Assembly (NCBI GenBank): GCA_946480915.1
Contig: CAMLLO010000009.1
Coordinates: 92,649 to 156,648, forward strand
DNA from: an uncultured Sphingobacteriaceae bacterium
GTDB taxonomy: Bacteria > Bacteroidota > Bacteroidia > Sphingobacteriales > Sphingobacteriaceae
Length of the DNA stretch: 64,000 nucleotides
Direction: 5' to 3'
A program made the translations under genes and the position numbers. Shown here in pieces: positions 51,813 to 61,100 of the stretch. Below the pieces are notes generated by a model, which did no database searches, was not told the DNA's origin, and was given only the letters and a program-made list of their open reading frames with translations. Position 1 is the stretch's first letter; every line of letters begins with the position of its first letter.

Positions 51813-53066
51813 TCATAAAAATGCTTCCTTCTCAAAATCATTAATCTCCTTGCCAATACTCTTGATTATGTCATCTAATTCCTCAGCGCAGGTTTCAATA
51901 AGAGAATGCATTTCTCTAATCTCCGCTGTTTCTGTCATTTCTTTGCTCAAAATCAATAGACTAAGAATTGAAGCCAAAGGTTTTCTAATAGCATGAGAAT
52001 TTGTCCAGGAGTGCTTTCTTAAAATTTCGTTCTGCTCCCTGATCTTTGCCTCCCTCAATTTTCTTTCAGATATGATATTCTGTATGGTGATATACCGGAC
52101 TACTTCATTTTCATTATTATAAATAGCAGAAATATTCAATTCAACCCAATATTCCATACCAGATTTTGTATAATTTACAATTTCAAAGCTTGAGAAATTA
52201 TTATTTGGCATGGATTCCAACATTCTAGTCTGCACTTCAGAGTCAGTGTTGGGGCCATGCAAAAAACTGCAATCTCTTCCCTTCACTTCATTAAAGTTAT
52301 ACCCGGTAAAGTTTAAAAAGGCCTGATTTACCCAAATAATAGTTCCTGTTGGATCTGTTATTACAACCATATTATTAATCCGGTCAACCACCTCTGCCAG
52401 TCTTTGATTTGAATCCGACGACTGCTTTACCAGGGCCATATTTTTCTCCAACTCTTCCCTAAGTTCTTTTTCCACCTTGTATAGCAACTTAAGCTTTGCT
52501 TCCTGTTGAATTCTTACAGTTACATCCTGAGCCAGGACCATAACACAGTCGCGCTTATTAAATCTTACTTTATGCGCCAATATGGAAACGGTAAGCATTT
52601 TCCCATTCTTCTTAATAAGTGTCCCCTTTCCAGAAGTGAAGCATTTATCCGAGACCTGGGCAACAAAATCCTTTACCCGCTGACGATCTTCTTCGGGACG
52701 AATATCCAGAACAGTCATGTCCTGAAACTCCTCCTGCGTATAACCGTATGTCCGAATAGCAGCCTGATTCACCTCGAGAAACCTTAATGTTTTATGATCA
52801 TATATCCAGAAGGGATTAGGATTTGAATGGAACAAACTTTTATACTGCTCTCCGAAATCCAAGAATACTCTATGATGCTTTCGGATAGCCAGGTAGAGCA
52901 ACCATGCCGTTACAAGCACAAAAAATGTTCCCTTGAATGTTTGCAACATGACAGGCTGAATACCCGTAATGGAAACCAAGACTTGAACCATATGATCACT
53001 TAATGTTATCCAGATCAAGCTGATTAATAAGTAAAGCAATACAATCCTATAAGGTTTATTTACCAT
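51813..53066 (-). CDS. Membrane PAS-domain sensor lacking an ATPase domain; LOV-like second PAS
   Basis: Starting at the ATG at 53066 gives 417 residues. Two membrane helices (about 4-50) precede PAS 1 (SLFHSNPNPFWIYDHKTLRFLEVN). PAS 2 (ITDPTGTIIWVNQAFLNFTGY, then GRDCSFLHGPNTD, then RYITIQNII) resembles LOV domains, including the photoactive-type Cys, although the N, R and Q of GxNCRFLQ are changed to D, S and H. A HisKA-like helix pair follows (WTNSHAIRKPLASILSLLIL), and the protein ends without HATPase_c. It may signal through a partner kinase. Start choice: longer frames lack PAS-family similarity. Confidence 0.8.
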   Translation of the reverse strand: MVNKPYRIVLLYLLISLIWITLSDHMVQVLVSITGIQPVMLQTFKGTFFVLVTAWLLYLAIRKHHRVFLDFGEQYKSLFHSNPNPFWIYDHKTLRFLEVNQAAIRTYGYTQEEFQDMTVLDIRPEEDRQRVKDFVAQVSDKCFTSGKGTLIKKNGKMLTVSILAHKVRFNKRDCVMVLAQDVTVRIQQEAKLKLLYKVEKELREELEKNMALVKQSSDSNQRLAEVVDRINNMVVITDPTGTIIWVNQAFLNFTGYNFNEVKGRDCSFLHGPNTDSEVQTRMLESMPNNNFSSFEIVNYTKSGMEYWVELNISAIYNNENEVVRYITIQNIISERKLREAKIREQNEILRKHSWTNSHAIRKPLASILSLLILSKEMTETAEIREMHSLIETCAEELDDIIKSIGKEINDFEKEAFL

Positions 53067-53229
53067 GGTTTTAGAATGTGCTATACGAATGAATACAGCG
53101 TGGGGTTTCAATAGAAAGATGAAAGAATTCCGCCTATCAATAAACGATCTCTTTCCCCAAAAAAGCTTTGAACCAAACCATCTCGGAATCCATCGTATAG
53201 AATGGTGAACCAAATTTCTTTCCTTTTAT

Positions 53230-53237
53230 TAATTTTG
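53230..53237 (+). promoter_or_regulatory. Candidate Bacteroidetes -7 element TAATTTTG
   Basis: The octamer matches the TAnnTTTG element of Bacteroidetes promoters and lies 23 bp before the ATG of the 7TM-DISM gene. No clear TTTG -33 element is present, so support is limited. Confidence 0.35.
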
Positions 53238-53260
53238 CTACGCAACGGTCCTTTAAATAA

Positions 53261-54919
53261 ATGGTTAAAAAACTGCTGTTATTTTGTTCTCTGTTTACTT
53301 TAACAAGTGATGGCTACTCTGCAGACACGCTAATTATTGAACCCGGTTATAAAGCCGTATCCGTCGGAAAACATCTCAGCATTCTAGAAGACAGTTCAGG
53401 AACTTTCACGTTTGCTGAGCTTGTGGCAAAGCATGGCAAATTTCGGCAAGCTAGAGAAGAGATTCCGGTTTTTGCAAACAAAGCGACGTATATATGGTCT
53501 AAACTTACCCTTAAAAACAATACAGGCGAGGATTTGTGGCTGGACATCCGAAATCCCACGACAGACACAATACTTTTTTACCAAAAATTCGGGACGAGTA
53601 TAATCTCGAAGCTAGCCGGAGATAAAATACCTTTTAAAAATCGCGATATTTTATCAAACAACATCTTCTTTAGAATTCGAGGCAGTCGGCAGCCGACGAC
53701 TATCTACCTACGCTTTAATATCCGGCTACCTCGTCAATTTCCGGTATATGTCAGGACCTCCGACGAACTGTTTGTAAATGGTAACGAGAGTTTTTTTGCC
53801 GCTGGCATATTTTATGGCTTAATAGCCGTAGTTGTTATTTATAACCTTTTTCTCTGGTTAATGATCAGAGACAGATCGTACCTATTTTATTCGGCTTACA
53901 TTTTCTTTTCAGGCTTACTATTAATGCACTTTGATGGCATAACTTACGCCTATTTGTGGCCTAAATATTCTCAGCTCAATGACCATCCTGCAATATTGGC
54001 TTCGGTTCCTATGTTTTTTGCTGCCTTTTTTGTTTCGGCCTTTTTACGTCTGCGGCAAAATGGTCCGATGTTATTAAAAGGACTATGGATATTCATGATA
54101 ACTTGGGCAGGCAGTTGTGTCGTCAGCCTGGCAGGATATAAATTCCTGGCTTTATCGATAAGCCAGATAACAGCATTCATTGCTGCTTTTTATTTCCTTT
54201 TGATGGGGATTATGATCTACCGAAAAGGGTATACGCCCGCCCGCTACTTCCTTGCGGGATGGACGATACTCATAGCCGGTATTCTGGTGTTTTTAAGTAA
54301 AGACATGGGCTGGCTGACATACAACACCTTAACTAGTAATTCGCTTAAAATCGGCACCGCTTCCGAAGCTGTTCTAATGGCATTTGCTTTAGCCGACCGT
54401 ATAAATTTCTATAAGGCGGAGCGAAACAGATTGGCCACCGAAAAAGCTTATGAACAGCAACAACGGTTAAAAGTGGAGAATGAGCTAAAGTCTGCCGAAA
54501 ATCTATTGCTTAATTATACCGAAAACCTGAAAGAGAAAAATAGTTTGATCGAAAAGTTTAAGGGTGATTTAAAAGACCTTGAACTACAAGTAAAAGGCCG
54601 AGAAGCAGAAGATATTCACTCGGAACATATAGAAAAGCTTCTAAAGTCCATTATTCTTACAGAAGATGATTGGATAGAGTTCAGGAAGCTTTTTGATAAA
54701 GTGCATCAGGGATATATTTATAGAATAAAGTCGACAAACAGTAACCTAACCGAGACAGACATCCGCCTGATCACCCTAATGAAATTAAGACTTAACTACC
54801 GAGAGATGGCTAATATGCTTGGGGTAACAACAGAAGCAGTTCGTAAAGCACGGCAGCGACTACGCAAGAAGCTCAAGTTAGAAGATCGCGAGTTAGAAAA
54901 ATTAATAGCAACCAGCTAA
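53261..54919 (+). CDS. 7TM-DISM receptor with C-terminal HTH
   Basis: The 552-residue protein has a signal peptide (LLLFCSLFTLTSDGYSA), an extracellular 7TMR-DISMED2-type beta domain (about 25-165) and seven membrane helices (about 180-385). A coiled coil follows (ERNRLATEKAYEQQQRLKVE onward), then a LuxR-like helix-turn-helix (TETDIRLITLMKLRLNYREM, NMLGVTTEAVRKARQRLRKK). It is a one-component membrane transcription regulator type common in Bacteroidetes. It lies just upstream of the giant adhesin gene and could control it, which is inference from position. Confidence 0.87.
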   Translation: MVKKLLLFCSLFTLTSDGYSADTLIIEPGYKAVSVGKHLSILEDSSGTFTFAELVAKHGKFRQAREEIPVFANKATYIWSKLTLKNNTGEDLWLDIRNPTTDTILFYQKFGTSIISKLAGDKIPFKNRDILSNNIFFRIRGSRQPTTIYLRFNIRLPRQFPVYVRTSDELFVNGNESFFAAGIFYGLIAVVVIYNLFLWLMIRDRSYLFYSAYIFFSGLLLMHFDGITYAYLWPKYSQLNDHPAILASVPMFFAAFFVSAFLRLRQNGPMLLKGLWIFMITWAGSCVVSLAGYKFLALSISQITAFIAAFYFLLMGIMIYRKGYTPARYFLAGWTILIAGILVFLSKDMGWLTYNTLTSNSLKIGTASEAVLMAFALADRINFYKAERNRLATEKAYEQQQRLKVENELKSAENLLLNYTENLKEKNSLIEKFKGDLKDLELQVKGREAEDIHSEHIEKLLKSIILTEDDWIEFRKLFDKVHQGYIYRIKSTNSNLTETDIRLITLMKLRLNYREMANMLGVTTEAVRKARQRLRKKLKLEDRELEKLIATS

Positions 54920-55154
54920 TTGTTTTATAGTAACATATTTTTTACACTTAAACGCAGCGGATATTTGTCCCACATTTGTCCCGCCAATTAATTAGCTTAA
55001 TCCAGCGTCAAACAGCATTTTTGAATTCTTTATGCTGGAGTGGCCCTGATATTTTTAGGATCGGTATAGGTATAATTTCCTAGGATCTGTAACTCCGGTT
55101 ATTACAAATCGTAAAATTCAGAACTCAAATAAAATTCACTATCACAACTCTTAT

Positions 55155-58100
55155 ATGAAGAAACTTTTACTCAGCTTTTTCACTACTACCGTATTCTTCT
55201 TTTTCTCACCTAACTTAATTGCGCAGACAACCCTCAACTTCGCATCGAATGATGCGTCTAATTGGGCGGATGGAATCGCTCAGGACGGGGAAGGCGGGTC
55301 CGATGACTTCCCGGGAAAGGTGATACAAATATTCAATATTAGTAATACAAGCGGTACAGCTTTAGGAGGATCAATTGAATGGTATGATGCCACATATTTA
55401 GCAAATTCACAAGGATTTAATGGATTAACTACCGTTAATGCACCATCAGGGTCATGGAAAGGCATATCCATTAAAAGTGCAGATGCTACAGAATTCAAGC
55501 TTTCTCAGTTTAAATGGTACGATTGGAGCTGGACCGGAGGTATAGTTAACGTCATAGGCTACAAAAATGGCGCTCAGATAGGTTCAACAACTTTTGTAGC
55601 TAACTCCATCGATGCGATTTCTACGGTAGTTTTAGGTACTGATTTCTACAATGTAGATGAAGTGCGTATTACCTACAATTCAGGCGATGGCTACCCTACT
55701 ATTAACAACATTGTAGTTGCTCCCCCTGTTAATTTACCTCTTGCCGGTTTGGGAAAAGCAATGAATTTTGAACGTAGCAGAAGCGAAGGAATTCAAGTAG
55801 CAAATCATTCGAGTTTAAATTTTGGCACTGGAAGTTTTACAATGGAAGCTTGGGTAAAAAGGCCTGCGGGAACCGGCTTCTTCACCTTGATAGGGAAACA
55901 AACCAGTGGAGGTTCAGGGGTATTTCTCAGGTTCAATGACAACAACCTTTCCTTCGCTGCGGGAAATTATCCAGCCAGCACTGATATATCGAGTGTTTCT
56001 TCTGTAAGTGATAACAACTGGCACCATATTGCAGCGGTTATGGATGCTACAGGTAAAAGCATGAAGCTTTATATCGATGGTATTTTGGATGCCTCTTCTT
56101 CATTCACCACAAACTATACTGTAACCACTTCCGAGGCATTGGGTATTGGATTTAAACCAAATTTCGGAGAATATTTTGATGGCAGTCTTGACGATGTTCG
56201 TATCTGGTCTACCGCGCGAACTGCGGCACAACTAAAAGAATACATGTATACCCCATTATCTGGCACAGAAACGGGCCTGGTGGGCTACTGGAACTTTGAA
56301 GAAGGAAGCGGAACATCTCTGGATGACAGAAGTGCGAACAGCAATACCGGAACTCTTCTGAATTCTGACGGCGACGAGTATATTACTGGAAACACATCGT
56401 ATGCGGCAACTGTCGACAATTCCTATCTGTCACTTCGTTTGGGCGGCAGCGATATCGACGATCAAACCTCAGCCTCAGCCGTAATTACAAGTCTCCCTGC
56501 CAATGGAAAAATCTATCAAACAAATAACGGGTATACTAAAGGAGCGGAAATCACCGCAATTTCTACAAGCCTTAGCGATAATGGCGGAAATCCCAGAAGA
56601 TTAATTTATCAACCAAATGCAAACTTCACCGGTGCAGACAGTTTCATCTTTAAGGTAAACGATGGAACTAATAATTCATCAAACACTCAGACGGTGAACC
56701 TGACGGTTGTTTCCGACATCCAGTCTCCAACTATTGCTTCGGTTAACTCATCGACAGCAAATGGAAGTTACAAAGCCGGTGATGTGGTAAGCATTCAGGT
56801 TAACTTCGACGAGGCGGTTACTGTTACAGGTACGCCGCAATTGACCCTGGAAACAGGAACAACGGATCAAGTTGTCAACTATGCCAGCGGTAGCGGAACC
56901 AGCACTCTCACATTTAGCTACACAGTTCAATCAGGCGACATTAGCAGTGATTTGGATTACACCAACACTGGCGCACTAGCCTTAAACAGTGGCACTATCC
57001 GCGATGCGGCCGGCAATGACGCAGTGCTCACCCTGCCATCGCCCGGCACAACCGGATCGCTTGCTAGCAACAAGGCAATAGTTATCGACGGAGTGACTCC
57101 GGCTGTTACTTCTCTAAGTTCCAGTACCGCCAACGGCACTTACCAAGCCGGAACCACGATCAGTATTCAGGTAAATTTCAGCGAGGCGGTAACCGTTACA
57201 GGCACTCCGCAACTGACACTGGAAACCGGAACAACGGATCGGGTAGTCAACTATGCTAGCGGCAGCGGCACCAGCACCCTGACATTTAGCTACACTGTTC
57301 AATCAGGCGATCTCAGCAGCGATTTGGATTACACCGGTACCAGTTCATTAGCGTTAAACAGCGGAACAATCCAGGATGCGGCGGGCAATACGGCTACGTT
57401 AACTTTAGCCTCTCCCGGAGGGGCAGGTTCTCTTGGTGCAAATAAAAACATTGTTATTGATGCAGTTGCACCAACTTTGTCCGGAGTATCGTCCTCAACG
57501 GCCGACGGAATTTACAAAGCGGGCAATGTGATCACTCTGCAGGTAAATTTCAGTGAAGTGGTTACAGTTACAGGTACTCCACAATTGACACTGGAAACAG
57601 GAACTACCGACCGGACAATCAACTATGCCAGCGGTAGTGGAACCAGTACCCTCCTATTCAGTTATACTGTTCAAGCCGGCGATATCAGTAGCGATTTGGA
57701 TTACACCGGTACCAGTTCATTAGCTTTAAATAGCGGAACAATCAAGGATGCAGCGGGAAATACTGGCACTTTAACTCTGGCCTCTCCCGGAGCGGCAGGA
57801 TCCCTTGGTGCAAATAAAAACATTGTTATTGATGCCGTTATACCAACTGTTTCCGGAGTATTGTCCTCAACAAACAATGGCACTTACAAAGAGGGCGATG
57901 TCATCAGTTTGCAGGTAAATTTCAGTGAAGCAGTAACTGTTACAGGTACTCCGCAACTGACACTTGAAACAGGAACAACGGATCGGGTGGTAAACTATAC
58001 GAGCGGCAGCAACTCTAGCTCTCTTACATTTAACTACACTGTTCAGGCAGGCGATATCAGTAGCGATCTGGATTATGCCGGTACTGGCGCGTTAGCTTTA

Positions 58101-61100
58101 AATAGCGGCACTATCCAAGATGCCGCCGGCAACAACGCAGCATTAACGCTTGCATCACCGGGAGCTGCCAACTCCCTTGGCAATAACAAAGCGATTGTAA
58201 TAGACGCTGTCGCGCCTACCGTTTCATCTGTTACGGTGCCGGCAAACGGAACATACAAGACGGGTCAAAATCTGGATTTTACAGTTAACCTGAATGAAAA
58301 TATTACCGTAAACACCACCCTGGGTACACCTTATTTAGGACTAACACTAAATACCGGAGGCTCCGTGAAGGCAGATTATATTTCCGGGTCGGGTGCTTCT
58401 GCATTAGTTTTCCGATACACCATAGCCAGCGGCAACCTGGATGAAAATGGTATCACCCTGGCCGCATCACTTTCACTAAACGGTGGAACGTTAAAGGACT
58501 TAGCAGGCAATGATTTATCTCTTACACTTAACAACCTTGGCTCAACCGCGGCTGTATTAGTCGATGCAGTGGCACCCACACTTAGTACCGTGGACATCGC
58601 ATCAAACAATGCTACAGACAATCTTGCCAAAACCGGCGATGTGCTAACTCTTACACTCGCAGCAAGCGAAACAATTACATCGCCAACAGTTACAATCGCC
58701 GGGCATTCAGCATCTGTGAGTGGATCAGGCAGCAGCTATACAGCAACTTACACCATGACGGGTACAGATTCTGAAGGTGCTGTTGCTTTCAGTGTAAACT
58801 TCGCAGACGCGGCCGGGAATAACGGAACTACTGTAACCGCCACTACTAATAGCAGCTCGGTTACATTTGATCGCACCGCAACAGCTACGCCAGGTGGTTT
58901 AACCGCCACTAGTGGTGATACGCAAGTCGCACTAAGCTGGACTGCAAATACCGAAACCGATCTAAAATCCTATAAAATCTATGGGGGCACTACGGCTAAT
59001 CCCACAACATTGATCCATACGGTGGCTGCGCCAAATACAAACTATACGGATACCGCATTAACCAACGGAACTACTTATTATTACCGTGTATCTTCTGTAG
59101 ACAATGCCGGAAATGTAAGTGCTGTTACAACCGATGCATCATCCATTCCAAAAGGTCCTCAAACCATTACTTTTAGTGCGCTCAGTACTTCTAGCTATGG
59201 TGATTCTGATATAGATCCGGGAGCTACAGCAAGTTCAGGCTTAACGGTTAGTTATTCTTCGGATAATACGGCTGTGGCAACTATTGCTTCAGGAAAGATC
59301 CACATCATCGGAGCAGGAACTGTTACTATTACCGCTTCACAGGCCGGAAATGCAGCTTATACTGCGGCAGCAAACGTCACTCAGACCTTAACTGTCAATA
59401 AAAAAGCGTTAACGGCAGCCTTAACAGGTACCGTCTCTAAAATCTACGACGGCACAATGTCTGCTAGCCTTACATCTGCTAACTACAGTCTGCCTGGTGT
59501 TGTTTCCGGCGATACGGTAACATTAAACAATCCCACATCCGGAACATTTGATACAAAGAATAAAGGAACGGGAAAGACAGTATCTGTAAGTAATTTATCC
59601 ATTTCAGGTGCAGATGCAGGCAATTACGCACTTTCTGCATCAACTGCCAGTGCAACTATCGGAGAAATTACTCCTAAAAGCTTAACTGTTGCATTAACCG
59701 GCTCGGTAAGTAAAACATACGATGGATCACTAACGGCAAGCCTTACATCCGCTAATTACAGCTTGCCGGGTCTTGTTTCAGGCGAAACAGTAATATTAAA
59801 CAATCCAACATCAGGAACATTCGACACCAAAGACAAAGGAACAGCAAAAAATGTTTCTGTCAGCGGCTTATCTATTTCAGGTACTGATGCAGCCAACTAT
59901 AGTCTGAGCGCAACTACCGCGAGTGGAACAATCGGAGAAATTACAGCCAAAACGCTTACTGCCGCTTTAACAGGAAGCGTTTCGAAAACTTACGACGGCA
60001 CAACATCCGCGACTCTTGCATCGACTAATTACAGTTTAGCAGGTGTGGTAAGCGGCGAGACTGTAAGTCTAAATAATCCAAGTTCAGGATCCTTTGACAA
60101 TAAAAATAAAGGTGCTAGCAAGACAGTTTCGGTAAACGGATTATCTATTTCCGGTACAGATGCAGCTAATTACAACTTAAGTGCAACTACTGCCAGCGCA
60201 GCTATCGGCGAAATCACAGCTAAAAGTTTAACTGCAGCATTAACCGGCTCTGTAACTAAAACATACGATGGAAGCACCGCCGCAACTCTAGGATCTTCCA
60301 ACTATAGCTTGCCGGGGGTTGTTTCCGGAGAAACAGTGACTTTAAACAACCCAACATCCGGAACCTTTGACACCAAGGACAAAGGCTCAGCTAAAACCAT
60401 TTCTGTAAGTGGTCTTTCCCTTTCGGGTGATGATGTGGCAAATTATAGCTTAAGCACAAGTACCGTCAGTGCGGCAATTGGCGAAATAACAACAAAATCG
60501 TTAACTGCCTCCTTAACGGGATCAGTTTCAAGAGCATATAACGGAACCACAGCGGCGACCTTAAGCGCTACAAATTACAGCCTGTCAGGCATAGTCGGAG
60601 CTGAAACAGTAAACTTGAATAATCCTGCATCAGGAACCTTTGACAGCAAAATTGTCGGAACAGGTAAAACAGTTACAGTAAATGGATTATCAATTTCGGG
60701 TACTGATGCTTCTAATTATACCCTAATCGCCACTACAGCAAGCGCGGCTATCGGCGAAATTACAGCGAAATCGATCTCAGTATCGTTAAATGCAAGCCCA
60801 CTCATTACTAAAACATACGACGGGTCGGATGCTGCTGCATTGTCGGCGGGCAATTACACCTTGTCAGGGATAGAAGCAGGCGATGTAGTTACTGTAAGCG
60901 GTTCATCTGCATACGACAGTAAAAACGCAGGAACCGGAAAAACGGTTACGGCCATGAGCTTTGTACTTGCAGGTGCTCAAAAGGATAATTATTTATTAAC
61001 TACTTCATCGGCCACTACAACAGGCAACATCACAGCAAAAGATATAGCCTTAAGTCTGAACGCGAATCCCTTGATTACAAAGACCTATAATGCATCAGCA

